64,000 nucleotides of DNA from the NCBI RefSeq assembly GCF_009711265.1, contig NZ_WMII01000006.1:158300-222299 (forward strand), written 5' to 3'. The translations under genes were made by a program, and so were the position numbers. Shown here piece after piece: positions 51,281 through 63,149 of this stretch. Origin of the DNA: Paracoccus shanxieyensis (lineage in GTDB: Bacteria > Pseudomonadota > Alphaproteobacteria > Rhodobacterales > Rhodobacteraceae). Each line of letters starts with the position of its first letter. The stretch's first letter is position 1. The notes beneath the pieces were generated by a model, which saw only the letters and a list, made by a program, of their open reading frames with translations, did no database searches and was not told the origin of the DNA.

Positions 51281-51913
51281 ATGACCGAGGAAATCGCCAG
51301 CACCGAAGACAATCCCAAGCGCCAGCAGATCCTGGATGGCGCAAGGCGGATGTTTCTGGAACATGGCTTTGAAGCAGCCTCGATGCAGGACGTGGCCCGC
51401 GCGGCGGGTGTGTCCAAAGGCACGCTTTACGTCTATTTCGACAGCAAAGAGGCGATGTTCGAGGCGCTGGTCCTGCGCGAATGCAGCCGTTTGCAGGATA
51501 CGGTGCGCCGCATCGCCTCGGGCAGCGGCGATATCCGCGATGAGCTGATGGCGATTGCCCGGCAGATGCTGGCGGCGCTGCTGCAACCCGAGGTGCTGGC
51601 CGCGATGCGCATGATGATCGGCGCGGGCGAGAAGTTTCCCGATCTGGCGCGTGGGATCTATGAGGCGGGGCCGATGCGCTCGGTCCATACGCTGGCGGAT
51701 TATCTGGGCCGCCGGGCGCGTCAGGGCGATGTCGACATTCACGATTGCGACGCGGCGGCCGCCGAATTTCTGGATCTGATCGTGTCGGGCCTGCAGCGCC
51801 GGGCCTTGCTGATGATGCCGCCGCTGTCCCCGCAGATGCTGGATGCCTTTGTCGCGCAGCGCGTCGACCGCTTCCTGACCGGACGGCTTGCGACCGGATC
51901 CCGCCCAAGGTGA
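51281..51913 (+). CDS. TetR-family transcriptional repressor
   Basis: A 210-residue TetR regulator: HTH at ~18-62 (RQQILDGARRMFLEHGFEAASMQDVARAAGVSKGTLYVYFDSKEAMFEAL), then a TetR C-terminal ligand domain of the AcrR-like type. The ATG at 51281 gives the normal N-terminus. The preceding in-frame ATG at 51239 lies inside the operator and is unlikely. It should bind the 31-bp palindrome, repressing itself and the EmrAB-type pump until a ligand binds. Confidence 0.93.
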   Translation: MTEEIASTEDNPKRQQILDGARRMFLEHGFEAASMQDVARAAGVSKGTLYVYFDSKEAMFEALVLRECSRLQDTVRRIASGSGDIRDELMAIARQMLAALLQPEVLAAMRMMIGAGEKFPDLARGIYEAGPMRSVHTLADYLGRRARQGDVDIHDCDAAAAEFLDLIVSGLQRRALLMMPPLSPQMLDAFVAQRVDRFLTGRLATGSRPR

Positions 51914-52017
51914 CTTCGCAGGGTGAAAGCGCCGGGTGAAATCCTGCGTGCAAGGCTTGGCGTGCAGGCCGTGCCGGCCCATATTGACGGCATCGCACCC
52001 CTGCACGGAGGATGGCA

Positions 52018-52506
52018 ATGTTGCTGCGCTGTGTTTGTCTTGCGGCGCTTCTGGCGCTGCCCTTGTCCGCGCCGCCGCTTCTGGCCGATGTCGTCGTCGA
52101 TTATGCGGGGCTGTCATCTTCGCGCGATGCTGGCCTGCGGCATGACCGCGACCGCAGGCAGGTGGCGGCGGAACTGGACCGCGACCTGCAAAAGCTGGGC
52201 CGCCGCTATCTGCGCCCCGGACAGACGCTTGAATTGCAGATCGCCCAGATCGACCTTGCCGGGGATTATGAGCCGTGGCGGTCGGGCTTTCAGGATGTGC
52301 GCATCCTGCGCGACATCACGCCGCCCCGGATCGTGCTGCGCTATCAGCTTGTTGAGGACGGTCGTCTGATCGCGCAGGGGCAGGCGAAGCTGGGAGATAT
52401 GAACTATCTGTCCGATCCCCGCGCGCGCGGCGACGGCACGCCGCTGATCCATGAAAAGCTGCTGCTGCGGGACTGGTTTCGCAAGACATTCGCCGCGGCA
52501 GGGTGA
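52018..52506 (+). CDS. DUF3016 exported protein
   Basis: A 162-residue protein with a signal peptide (residues 1-~23, ending APPLLA) and the DUF3016 pattern (VVVDYAGL, LGRRYLRPGQTLELQIAQIDLAGDYEPW, DVRILRDITPPRIVLRYQL, ending HEKLLLRDWFRKTF). ATG at 52018 is chosen for its GGAGG 6 nt upstream. Function of the family is unknown. It stands alone between TetR and katG. Confidence 0.88.
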   Translation: MLLRCVCLAALLALPLSAPPLLADVVVDYAGLSSSRDAGLRHDRDRRQVAAELDRDLQKLGRRYLRPGQTLELQIAQIDLAGDYEPWRSGFQDVRILRDITPPRIVLRYQLVEDGRLIAQGQAKLGDMNYLSDPRARGDGTPLIHEKLLLRDWFRKTFAAAG

Positions 52507-52526
52507 TAAGCAATGGTTATGGCGAT

Positions 52527-52553
52527 GATAGGCAAATAGAATTTCCAGTTATC
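52527..52553. promoter_or_regulatory. Imperfect AT-rich dyad upstream of katG
   Basis: GATA at 52527 and TATC at 52550 flank AAAT-AGA-ATTT (52534-52544), about 92 bp before the katG start. Spacing resembles OxyR-type sites, but the match is loose. Confidence 0.3.
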
Positions 52554-52581
52554 CGTGCGCCAAGGCTAAGCTTCTTCATGA

Positions 52582-54840
<2,259 letters not shown>

Positions 54841-55111
54841 TCCGGCACGGCTCAGGGGCGCAGGCCTCCTTGTCAATTATCGCGGCGCTTGTCCCTTGGG
54901 CAGGCGCCGTTGCCATGTGCAGGGTTTTGCGCAGCAACCACGGAATCGCCGCGATTTCCGCGCCTGCCTGTGGCCAGCCCGGCTGGGATGATTTTTGATA
55001 AGGCTGGGAACGTCATGTGCTGTCACGAGTTTGCTCCATAACGATGCTGCCGGGCAATTGTCGCGGCGGGGTCTTTTCCAGAAAACGCGCCGAACAAGGG
55101 AGATCGGGAAA

Positions 55112-55339
55112 ATGATGTCCAGGATCCTGCAAGAGATCACCGCCTGCATGACCGATGACGGCGATATCCTGAATGTGCTGCGCTTTTCCGATCAGCCCTG
55201 CGCCGGGAATGCCGCGGAAAGCCTGCGGACGGATCGCGGCTATCACGTCACGCGGGTCGGCGCGGATGAGTTTTTCCTGACATGGACCGGCCAGCGCATG
55301 ACCGCCATCCGTCGCGGCGGCGAACACGCGGCCGCCTGA
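55112..55339 (+). CDS. Small hypothetical protein
   Basis: A 75-residue protein (MMSRILQEITACMTDDGDIL ...) with a mixed alpha/beta composition (ILNVLRFSDQPCAG, YHVTRVGADEFFLTWTGQRM). No family recognised. The ATG at 55112 (or 55115) follows GGGAGATCGGG. Codon usage is normal for the genome. A 271-bp non-coding stretch with no clear feature separates it from katG. A longer frame to 54995 lacks support. Confidence 0.6.
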   Translation: MMSRILQEITACMTDDGDILNVLRFSDQPCAGNAAESLRTDRGYHVTRVGADEFFLTWTGQRMTAIRRGGEHAAA

Positions 55340-55424
55340 TAAGCTGGCCACCTTCCAAGTCGGGTTGAGCCGCGCGCCGTCACCCGCTATCACGCCCCGG
55401 CCAACGACGCGGAAGGGGCAGGGC

Positions 55425-56354
55425 ATGAGCATCGAATATCTGGTCACGCATTCGGGCGGTTTTCACGCCGATGAGCTGCTGTCCAGCGTCATCCTGACCC
55501 GGCTGTTTCCGCAGGCGCGTCTTGTGCGCAGCCGCGCGGCCGAGTGGATCACACCGGGGCCGGACCGCATCATTTATGACGTGGGCGGGGCTTATGACGC
55601 CGATGCGCGGATCTTCGATCATCACCAGCGCGGTGCGCCCCTGCGCGATGACGGCCAGCCGCTGAGTTCCTTTGGGCTGGTTTGGCGGCATTTCGGGCTG
55701 GATTATCTGGCCTCGTTCGGGTTGCCGTCTGACGCCTTGCCGCAGCTTCACGCCAAGTTCGACGAAGGCTTCGTGCTGCCGGTCGATCTGGTCGATAACG
55801 GCGCGCTTGAGCCGTCTTCGGCAGGCGTGCTGGCCGGGATGACGCTGCCGGTGCTGCTGGAAACGCTGAAGCCTGTCTTCGACCGCGGCGGCCCCGAGGC
55901 CGAGGCGCAGGCCTTTGACACAGCGCTTGGCATCGCCCGCGCCTTTGTCGAGGCGCGCATCGCCCGTTACGGCGCGAAACTGCGGGCCGAGGCCATGGCG
56001 CTGGAGGCGATTGCCAAGGCGGGCGCGGGCCATGTGCTGGAACTGCCGATGGGGATGCCGTTCCGCGCCGCCATCGACAAGGCCGGGGCCGATCACCTGC
56101 TATTCGTCGTCAGCCCACGCGACAAGGACTGGACGCTGGGCGGCATCCGCAAGGGCGATGAAGGCTTTGAGCTGCGCGCCGATCTCCCTGCCGCATGGGC
56201 GGGGCTGACCGGCGCCGAGCTGGAGGCCGCATCCGGCGTGCCGGGCGCGAAATTCTGCCACAATGCCCGCTTCATCGCCGCCGCCGCAACGCGCGAGGCG
56301 GCGCTGGCCATGGCCGATCTGGCCGTGCGCGAGGCAATGGTCGAAAAGGCATAA
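55425..56354 (+). CDS. MYG1 family protein (DHH-like hydrolase)
   Basis: A 309-residue protein of the MYG1/UPF0160 family, DHH-phosphoesterase-like. Metal-binding motifs are THSGGFHADELLSSVIL near the start, IYDVGGAYDADARIFDHHQ, and FDEGFVLPVDLVDNGA. The eukaryotic homologue is a 3'-5' RNA exonuclease; bacterial roles are unknown. ATG at 55425 follows GGAAGGGG. It is convergent with the aldo/keto reductase gene across a strong shared terminator. Confidence 0.92.
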   Translation: MSIEYLVTHSGGFHADELLSSVILTRLFPQARLVRSRAAEWITPGPDRIIYDVGGAYDADARIFDHHQRGAPLRDDGQPLSSFGLVWRHFGLDYLASFGLPSDALPQLHAKFDEGFVLPVDLVDNGALEPSSAGVLAGMTLPVLLETLKPVFDRGGPEAEAQAFDTALGIARAFVEARIARYGAKLRAEAMALEAIAKAGAGHVLELPMGMPFRAAIDKAGADHLLFVVSPRDKDWTLGGIRKGDEGFELRADLPAAWAGLTGAELEAASGVPGAKFCHNARFIAAAATREAALAMADLAVREAMVEKA

Positions 56355-56376
56355 GATACGCCTTGCAAGTAATTGA

Positions 56377-56409
56377 AAAAGGCCGCCTTGCGTTGCAGGG
56401 CGGCCTTTT
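56377..56409. terminator. Bidirectional rho-independent terminator
   Basis: AAAAGGCCGCC and GGCGGCCTTTT form a perfect 11-bp stem with an 11-nt loop; A and T tracts serve both strands. It lies between the convergent MYG1-like and aldo/keto reductase genes. Confidence 0.9.
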
Positions 56410-56414
56410 GCGAA

Positions 56415-57371
56415 TTACGCGTCGGCCTGATCCAGCCGGGCCATGTCGTCCTCGTTCAGGTTCAGGGCGGCGGCTGTCGCGAAGGTCTCGATCTGCGATA
56501 TGCTGGTCGCGCTGGCAATCGGCGCGGTGACGCCGGGCCGTGCCATCAGCCACGCCAAGGATACCGCCGCCGGGCTGGCGCCGTGCTTTTGCGCCACCTC
56601 ATCCAGCGTGGTCAGGATCGCCATGCCGCGTGGGTTCAGATATTTCTCGATCCCGCCGCCGCGCGCCGATTTGCCGAAATCCTCGGCCGAGCGATATTTC
56701 CCGGTCAGAAACCCCGAGGCGAGGCTGAAATAGGTCACGACGCCGATCTGTTCCGAGATGCACAGCGCCTGCAGCGGGCCCTCGAACGCGTCGCGTTTAT
56801 AAAGGTTATATTCCGGCTGCAGCACCTGATAGGCGGGCAGACCCGCGTCCCGCGCCGCCTCGATGGATGCGCCAAGCTGCGTGGCATCCACGTTGGAAAC
56901 GCCGACGGCCTTGATCTTGCCCGCTTGTTTCAGCTTGTCGAACGCGCCCAGCGTTTCGGCATAGGGCGTGCCCAGCGGGTCGGGCCAATGCGCGAAATAA
57001 AGGTCGATGGCCTCGACCCCCAGCCGCGCAAGCGAGCGGTCGACGGCTTGCAGGATATAGCCCTCGGTCAGGCCGCCCTCATGCGGCGCGCCGGTGACCG
57101 AGCCGACCTTGGTAAAGATCTTCACCTTGTCGCGCATGCCGGAGCGGGCCTTCAGCCATGCGCCGATGATCGTTTCGGATTCGCCGCCCTTGTTGCCGGG
57201 AACCCATGCGGAATAGCAATCGGCGGTGTCGATGGTGTCAAAGCCGTGATCGACGAAGCTGTCCAGAACCTGAAAGCTTTTGTCCTGATCCAGCGTCCAG
57301 CCAAAAACATTGCCGCCAAAGACCAGCGGCGCAATATCGAAGCCGGTCTGACCAAGCGCGCGTTTCTGCAT
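56415..57371 (-). CDS. Aldo/keto reductase
   Basis: A 318-residue NADPH-dependent oxidoreductase of the AKR superfamily. The catalytic tetrad is visible: Asp in DTIDTADCYSAW, the Tyr two residues after that Cys-region, Lys in KIFTKVG, and His in LYFAHWPD. The C-terminal part SVSLAW-like (AAVSLAWLMARPGVTAPIASATS) fits the potassium-channel-beta-like group. Substrate unknown. Not clearly in an operon. Confidence 0.93.
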   Translation of the reverse strand: MQKRALGQTGFDIAPLVFGGNVFGWTLDQDKSFQVLDSFVDHGFDTIDTADCYSAWVPGNKGGESETIIGAWLKARSGMRDKVKIFTKVGSVTGAPHEGGLTEGYILQAVDRSLARLGVEAIDLYFAHWPDPLGTPYAETLGAFDKLKQAGKIKAVGVSNVDATQLGASIEAARDAGLPAYQVLQPEYNLYKRDAFEGPLQALCISEQIGVVTYFSLASGFLTGKYRSAEDFGKSARGGGIEKYLNPRGMAILTTLDEVAQKHGASPAAVSLAWLMARPGVTAPIASATSISQIETFATAAALNLNEDDMARLDQADA

Positions 57372-57568
57372 GATGTCGTCCTTGCGTATTGGGAAGGGGA
57401 ATGTGGCCTGACGGGCCGCGGATTGGCAAGGCGCGAACGGTCCGCGATCACTGCCTGCGGCTGCCCCGATTTCGGCTTTGTGCGCGGGTGTCGGCCATAC
57501 CCACGCAACGCGGTGTTTTGCGGGCAGGTTCCGCCGTGACCCCAGTCGGCCGGATCATGCCACCGGGC

Positions 57569-58033
57569 TTAGCCCGGCGCGAAATTCTGTTCCACCACCG
57601 CCTCCATCGACACATGGCTGGAGGTGTTGCTGACATGCGGCAGCACCGACAGCCGCTCGGCAAGGATCTGGCGGAAATGCGTCATGTCGCGCGACCGCAC
57701 TTTCAAAAGATAATCGCAACCCCCCGCAATCATGTAACATTCCTCGACCTCGGGGATGGCGCGGACGGCGGTGTTGAACTGCTGCAGGGCGGCTTCGCGG
57801 GTGTCGCTCATGCTGACCTCGACATAGGTGACATTGGTCAGACCCAGCTTCATCGGCGACAGCATGGCGCGATAGCCGGTGATCAGCCCCATCTCCTCCA
57901 TCTGGCGGATGCGTAGCGATACCGGGGTCTTTGACAGCCCCACCTTGCGCGCCAGTTCCGCGATGGGAATGCGGGCATTCTGGGTCAGTTCGGCCAGAAT
58001 CTTGCGGTCCAGCGCGTCAAGCTTGGCTTCCAT
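57569..58033 (-). CDS. putR: Lrp/AsnC-family regulator (PutR-like)
   Basis: A 154-residue feast/famine regulator: HTH at ~5-55 (LDALDRKILAELTQNARIPIAELARKVGLSKTPVSLRIRQMEEMGLI) and a RAM ligand domain (YVEVSMSDTREAALQQF...VEECYMIAGGCDYLLKV). It is divergent from putA across 109 bp. In alphaproteobacteria with putA lacking a DNA-binding domain, an Lrp-type PutR activates putA with proline. The TAGGCCTA palindrome at ~58063 and the flanking AT-rich stretch may be its site. Confidence 0.9.
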   Translation of the reverse strand: MEAKLDALDRKILAELTQNARIPIAELARKVGLSKTPVSLRIRQMEEMGLITGYRAMLSPMKLGLTNVTYVEVSMSDTREAALQQFNTAVRAIPEVEECYMIAGGCDYLLKVRSRDMTHFRQILAERLSVLPHVSNTSSHVSMEAVVEQNFAPG

Positions 58034-58142
58034 CCTGAAACATGCCCCGAAATTGTTTCTTAGGCCTAGGTTTTAGCATATGTTTGGGCACATGGACTAG
58101 TTGCAATTCTGTATGACGGCCGAAACGTATCAGGAGATCGCC

Positions 58143-61100
58143 ATGGCCCTTGCCGATAGCACTGTCAGCCCCACCGTGTTTTCCACGGCCGCGAAATTTG
58201 CCGATGAGGCGGGTCTGCTGCAAGCTTTGGTGGCGCAGGCCGGGCTGGATCAGGGCCAGCGCAAGGCGATTGCCGCCCGCGCCGCCGATCTGGTGCGCCG
58301 CATCCGCGCCGAGGCCCGCCCGTCGATGATGGAGCATTTTCTGGCCGAATACGGGCTGTCCACCCGCGAAGGCGTGGCGCTGATGTGTCTGGCCGAAGCG
58401 ATGCTGCGCGTGCCCGACCGCCAGACCATCGACGCGCTGATCGAGGACAAGATCGCCCCCTCGGACTGGGGCAGGCATCTGGGCGAGGCGACCTCCAGCA
58501 TGGTCAATGCCTCGACCTGGGCCTTGATGCTGACGGGCAAGGTTCTGGATGACGACCAGCCCGGCACGCTGCGCAAGATGATCCGCCGTCTGGGCGAGCC
58601 GGTGATCCGCTCGGCCGTGGGGCGCGCGATGAAGGAAATGGGTCGCCAGTTCGTGCTGGGCCAGACCATCGACGCCGCGCTGGACCGCGCCCGGACCCGC
58701 GAAAAGCAGGGCTTCACCTATAGCTATGACATGCTGGGCGAGGCGGCGATGACCAGCGCGGATGCCGCGCGCTATGACCGGGCCTATGCCGATGCCATCG
58801 CCTCGATCGCGAAGGCTTGCGACAAGGGCAGCGTCGAGGCCAATCCGGGCATCTCGATCAAGCTTTCGGCGCTGCATCCCCGCTATGAGGTGGCGCAGGA
58901 AGACCGCGTGATGCGTGAACTGGTGCCGGTCGTGCTGAAACTGGCGCAAGCCGCCAAGGCGGGCGGCATGGGCATGAATATCGACGCCGAGGAACAGGAC
59001 CGGCTGGTTCTGTCGCTGAAGGTGATCGAGGCGGTGCTGTCGGACCCGTCGCTGGCGGGTTGGGACGGCTTTGGCGTCGTGGTGCAGGCTTACGGCAAGC
59101 GTGCCGGTCAGACCATCGACTGGCTGTATCAGACGGCGGATCGGCTGGACCGCCGCATCATGGTGCGGCTGGTCAAGGGCGCGTATTGGGACAGCGAAAT
59201 CAAGCGGGCGCAGGTCGATGGCCACCCGGATTTCCCGCTGTTCACCAGCAAGATCGCCACCGATGTCAGCTATGTCGCCAATGCGCGCAAGCTGATCGGC
59301 TATGCCGACCGCATCTATCCGCAATTCGCGACGCATAACGCGCAGACCGTGGCCTCGATCCTTGAGATGGTGGGCGGCATCAGCTTTGAATTCCAGCGCC
59401 TGCATGGCATGGGCGAACGGCTGCACGACATCGTGCTGCGCGAAACCAAGGGCCGCTGCCGCATCTATGCCCCGGTCGGCGCGCATCGCGACCTGCTGGC
59501 CTATCTGGTGCGTCGCCTGCTGGAAAACGGCGCGAACAGCAGCTTCGTGAACCAGATCGTCGATGAATCCATCACCCCCGAAGAGGTCGCCCGCGACCCG
59601 TTCGAGGCACTGGCCGAGGCGCGGCCCCCCGCCTCGCTGCTGGCCCCCGCCGCGCTTTATGGCGATGAGCGGCGCAATTCGATGGGCTTCGACATCTCGG
59701 ACGAACAGGTGCTGGCGGGGATCATGGCGGCGCGGGAGCAACCGGTTCCCGATGCGCAGCCGCTGACGGTCTCGCCGGGTTCGGGGCAGATGCAGGACGT
59801 GCTGAACCCGGCCACGGGCGCGGCCATTGCGCAGGTCATGATGGTGGATGGCGACACCGCCGCCCGCGCCGTGGCCGACGCGCGGATCTGGACCGCCCCC
59901 GCAGCCGAGCGCGCGGCGGTTCTGCGCCATGCGGCGGATCTGTATGAACAGCAGCACGCCCAGATCTTCAACCTGCTGGCCCGTGAGGCGGGCAAGACCT
60001 TGGCCGATGCCGTGGCCGAACTGCGCGAGGCGGTGGATTTCCTGCGCTATTACGCCGCCGAGGGCGAGGCCAGCCCGCAGGCGCCGCGTGGCGTGATCGG
60101 CGCGATCAGCCCGTGGAACTTTCCGCTGGCGATCTTTACCGGCCAGATTGCCGCCGCGCTGATGGCGGGGAATGCCGTCATCGCCAAGCCCGCCGAGGCG
60201 ACGCCGATCATCGCCATGCTGGGCGTGCAGTTGCTGCATCAGGCAGGCGTGCCGCTGGCCAGCCTGCAATTCCTGCCCGGCGCGGGGCGCGTCGTCGGCA
60301 CGGCGCTGAGCGCCGAGGCGCGGATCGCCGGAGTGGTCTTTACCGGCTCGACCGCGACGGCGCAGGTGATTGCGCGCAGCATGGCGCAGAACCTGACCCC
60401 CGGCACGCCGCTGATTGCCGAAACCGGCGGGCTGAACGCGATGATCGTCGATTCGACCGCGCTGCCGGAACAGGCGGTGCGCGATATCGTCAATGGCGCC
60501 TTCCGCTCGGCCGGGCAGCGCTGTTCGGCCCTGCGCTGCCTTTATGTGCAGGAAGACATCGCGCCGCATCTGATCCAGATGATCAAGGGCGCCATGGATG
60601 AGCTGGTCGTCGGCGATCCGTGGGATCTGCGCACCGATGTGGGCCCGGTCATCGACACCAAGGCCCGCGACGACATCGCCGCCTATATCGCGGCGAACAA
60701 GGCGCGTGTGGTGCATGAACTGCCCACGCCCGCGCAAGGCTGTTTCATCGCCCCCACCATGCTGCGCGTCAGTGGCATCGCCGATCTGGAGCGCGAGATC
60801 TTTGGCCCCGTCCTGCATGTCGCGACCTTCCGGGGCGACGATCTGCAAAAGGTCATCGCCGATATCAACACGCGCGGATTCGGGCTGACCTTCGGTCTGC
60901 ATACCCGCATCGACAGTCGCGTGCAGGAGGTCTCGGACGCGATCCATGTCGGCAATATCTATGTCAACCGCAACCAGATCGGCGCGGTCGTCGGCAGCCA
61001 GCCCTTTGGCGGCGAGGGTCTGTCGGGCACCGGCCCCAAGGCGGGCGGGCCGCGCTATGTGCCGCGCTTCTTTGCGCCGTCCCAGCCGTCCTCGATCGGG

Positions 61101-61553
61101 ATGGCGTGGAAAGGCGATGCCGATCTGGCCGGGCTGACCCGCGCCCTGCAGGCCACCACGCCGCGCAAGATCGACGAATGGATCATGCCCGGCCCCACGG
61201 GTGAGCTGAACCGCCTGTCCGCGCATAGCCGTGGCCCGGTCCTGTGCCTTGGTCCCGGCCGTGCCGCCACGCAGGCGCAGGTCACGGCGGTGCAGCGTCT
61301 GGGCGGGCTGGCCGTTCCTGCCGATGGTGCGGTCGATCCGGCGGCGCTGGCCGATCTGGAGGGCATTGCCGCGGTGCTGTGGTGGGGCGACGAGATGCAG
61401 GGCCGCGCCTATGCCGAAACGCTGGCCGCCCGCGACGGACAGATCGTGCAACTGATCACCGCCATGCCCGATCTGGCGCATGTCGCGCATGAGCGGCATC
61501 TGTGCGTCGATACCACGGCAGCAGGCGGCAACGCCGCCCTGCTGGCGGGCTGA
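58143..61553 (+). CDS. putA: Bifunctional proline dehydrogenase / P5C dehydrogenase PutA
   Basis: A 1136-residue enzyme that converts proline to glutamate in two steps with substrate channelling. Proline dehydrogenase domain, ~60-480 (NPGISIKLSALHPRYE, QAYGKRAGQTIDWLY, RLVKGAYWDSEIKRAQ). P5C dehydrogenase domain, ~520-1000, with PWNFPLAIFTGQIAAAL and the catalytic Cys in SAGQRCSALRC (~792). A C-terminal ~120-residue domain ends CVDTTAAGGNAALLAG. There is no ribbon-helix-helix domain, so it does not autorepress. The ATG at 58143 follows AGGAGA; an in-frame ATG at 58113 has no such site. Copies of its 3' end recur at 63.2-63.6 kb. Confidence 0.97.
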   Translation: MALADSTVSPTVFSTAAKFADEAGLLQALVAQAGLDQGQRKAIAARAADLVRRIRAEARPSMMEHFLAEYGLSTREGVALMCLAEAMLRVPDRQTIDALIEDKIAPSDWGRHLGEATSSMVNASTWALMLTGKVLDDDQPGTLRKMIRRLGEPVIRSAVGRAMKEMGRQFVLGQTIDAALDRARTREKQGFTYSYDMLGEAAMTSADAARYDRAYADAIASIAKACDKGSVEANPGISIKLSALHPRYEVAQEDRVMRELVPVVLKLAQAAKAGGMGMNIDAEEQDRLVLSLKVIEAVLSDPSLAGWDGFGVVVQAYGKRAGQTIDWLYQTADRLDRRIMVRLVKGAYWDSEIKRAQVDGHPDFPLFTSKIATDVSYVANARKLIGYADRIYPQFATHNAQTVASILEMVGGISFEFQRLHGMGERLHDIVLRETKGRCRIYAPVGAHRDLLAYLVRRLLENGANSSFVNQIVDESITPEEVARDPFEALAEARPPASLLAPAALYGDERRNSMGFDISDEQVLAGIMAAREQPVPDAQPLTVSPGSGQMQDVLNPATGAAIAQVMMVDGDTAARAVADARIWTAPAAERAAVLRHAADLYEQQHAQIFNLLAREAGKTLADAVAELREAVDFLRYYAAEGEASPQAPRGVIGAISPWNFPLAIFTGQIAAALMAGNAVIAKPAEATPIIAMLGVQLLHQAGVPLASLQFLPGAGRVVGTALSAEARIAGVVFTGSTATAQVIARSMAQNLTPGTPLIAETGGLNAMIVDSTALPEQAVRDIVNGAFRSAGQRCSALRCLYVQEDIAPHLIQMIKGAMDELVVGDPWDLRTDVGPVIDTKARDDIAAYIAANKARVVHELPTPAQGCFIAPTMLRVSGIADLEREIFGPVLHVATFRGDDLQKVIADINTRGFGLTFGLHTRIDSRVQEVSDAIHVGNIYVNRNQIGAVVGSQPFGGEGLSGTGPKAGGPRYVPRFFAPSQPSSIGMAWKGDADLAGLTRALQATTPRKIDEWIMPGPTGELNRLSAHSRGPVLCLGPGRAATQAQVTAVQRLGGLAVPADGAVDPAALADLEGIAAVLWWGDEMQGRAYAETLAARDGQIVQLITAMPDLAHVAHERHLCVDTTAAGGNAALLAG

Positions 61554-61614
61554 TCGGGCCCCACTGATCCGCCGCAAGTTGTGGCGGCGAAACAGAACGG
61601 CGGCGATCTTGGGC

Positions 61615-61640
61615 GCGGCGGGCAATGGGATGCCCGCTGC
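61615..61640 (+). terminator. putA terminator
   Basis: GCGGGCA (61618-61624) and TGCCCGC (61631-61637) pair perfectly around a 6-nt loop, extended by GC pairs. The stem is followed by GTTTGCCGTATTTTGTTGATTTT. Confidence 0.75.
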
Positions 61641-61763
61641 GTTTGCCGTATTTTGTTGATTTTGATCATATCTGCGCGCAGCATTGCCGGACCCAGCAGC
61701 CTGCAACGAATTTTTCCGACAACTCAAGGACGATAAGCACACAGATAATTCAGGGAGCGACCC

Positions 61764-62978
61764 ATGGCAGATGCACTTCGAGGCGGCCTCATCATCAACG
61801 AAATTCACCCGCAGCCCGTCGTGTCCGGAGGCGGGGGCTATGACACGGATCAGAACGGTTCCGTCGCAGCCACGGATGAGTTCGTCGAGTTTCACAACAT
61901 CTCGGACAGCGCGATCGACATGTCCGGGCTGCAGCTTTGGGATCCCGGCGTCGGCAACTGGTTCACCTTCCCGCAAGGCTCGGTGCTGCCTGCGGGCGGC
62001 TTTGCGATCCTTGTGACGAATATCGGTTCGGGCGGCAGCCTGCCTCAGGCGGATCTGGCCTTCAGCGCCGGCAGGCCGGGGGCGCTGATGAACAATCTGG
62101 GTGACAATATTATCCTGCATGATCCCGTCGCGGGGGAATTCACCGTCACGGGCTATGGCGACTGGCCTCTGGTCGATCCGCAAAACCCGGTGAATGCGCC
62201 CGCGCCGGTGCCGGGGCTGGCGACGTTTCCGACCGGCTCGGTCCAGATCGGCGAGGGCGAGCATTTCGGTCCGCTGATCCCCGGCCAGTCCATCCAGCGT
62301 ATTCCGAATGGCGGCGATGTTTTTGACAATGCCACCCCGCCGACCCCCGGCGCGGCCAATCTGTGCTTTGTCTCTGGCGCGATGATCCGCACGCCCGACG
62401 GCCCGCGCCGGGTCGAGACCCTGACCGTCGGCGACAAGGTCTGCACCGCAAGCGGCGGCGTGGCCACGCTGCGCTGGGTCGGTCTGCGCCGGATGGAGGC
62501 CGACGCCTTGCAGCAGATGCCGCAGCTTTGGCCCATCGCCTTCGAGGCAGACGCGCTTGGTCCCGGTCTGCCCGGCGAAAGGTTGCTTTTGTCGCCGCAT
62601 CATCGCGTGCTGGTCAGCGGCCCCATCGCGCGGCGCATGTTCGGCACCAACGAGGTTCTGGTCGCCGCCAAGGAGTTTCTGGAACTGTCGGGCGTGTCCC
62701 GCGAACTGCCCGCCGGGACATTCTTCTATGTCCACTTGATGACGGACAGCCATGACATCGTTCTGGCCAACGGCGTCGCCGCCGAGACGCTGTATCTGGG
62801 CAAGGTCACGCGCGACAGCCTGCCCCCTGCGTCTCTTGTGGAGATTCTCGCGATCTTTCCGGATCTGGCGGCGGCGGGGGATCCGCCTTCCGCGCGGGTC
62901 TTTGCGGGCGGGCGTTCGGGGCGTCACCTGATCCGGCGTCACCAGCAGAACGGCAAGGCGCTGCAACAGGTGTCTTGA
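61764..62978 (+). CDS. LTD-Hint domain protein
   Basis: A 404-residue protein with two domains. The N-terminal lamin-tail domain spans residues 1-~150 (GGLIINEIHPQPV ... DEFVEFHNISDSAIDMSGLQLWD). The C-terminal Hint domain spans ~205-380: the self-processing fold opens with NLCFVSGAMIRTPDGPRRVETL and closes with HDIVLANGVAAETLYLG. LTD domains occur in secreted nucleases and surface proteins; Hint domains of this group are frequent in Rhodobacteraceae. The Hint Cys is present, but the end is only ~40 residues further, so no large C-extein exists. ATG at 61764 with AGGGAG upstream. It lies between putA and the putA-derived repeats. Confidence 0.9.
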   Translation: MADALRGGLIINEIHPQPVVSGGGGYDTDQNGSVAATDEFVEFHNISDSAIDMSGLQLWDPGVGNWFTFPQGSVLPAGGFAILVTNIGSGGSLPQADLAFSAGRPGALMNNLGDNIILHDPVAGEFTVTGYGDWPLVDPQNPVNAPAPVPGLATFPTGSVQIGEGEHFGPLIPGQSIQRIPNGGDVFDNATPPTPGAANLCFVSGAMIRTPDGPRRVETLTVGDKVCTASGGVATLRWVGLRRMEADALQQMPQLWPIAFEADALGPGLPGERLLLSPHHRVLVSGPIARRMFGTNEVLVAAKEFLELSGVSRELPAGTFFYVHLMTDSHDIVLANGVAAETLYLGKVTRDSLPPASLVEILAIFPDLAAAGDPPSARVFAGGRSGRHLIRRHQQNGKALQQVS

Positions 62979-63149
62979 CGGGCTGCTCTGGCGTTTACCT
63001 CCAGCCTCGCCTGCGTGGACAAAGCGCGCTGATGCCTCGCGCCACTGATAATCGCCGCTTGCGCGTGCAGCGCACATGCGCCTTGGCGTTTTGCGTCGAT
63101 GTGTGCTCGGCCTCTTGCGATAGCTTTGCGCTGTTCCGGCGCTGCCGCC

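Noticed and set aside
55013..55447. A 144-codon minus-strand frame opposite the small 75-residue protein
   Set aside because: It covers the start of the MYG1-like gene in antisense and has no domain. The plus-strand frame has a ribosome site and normal codon use.
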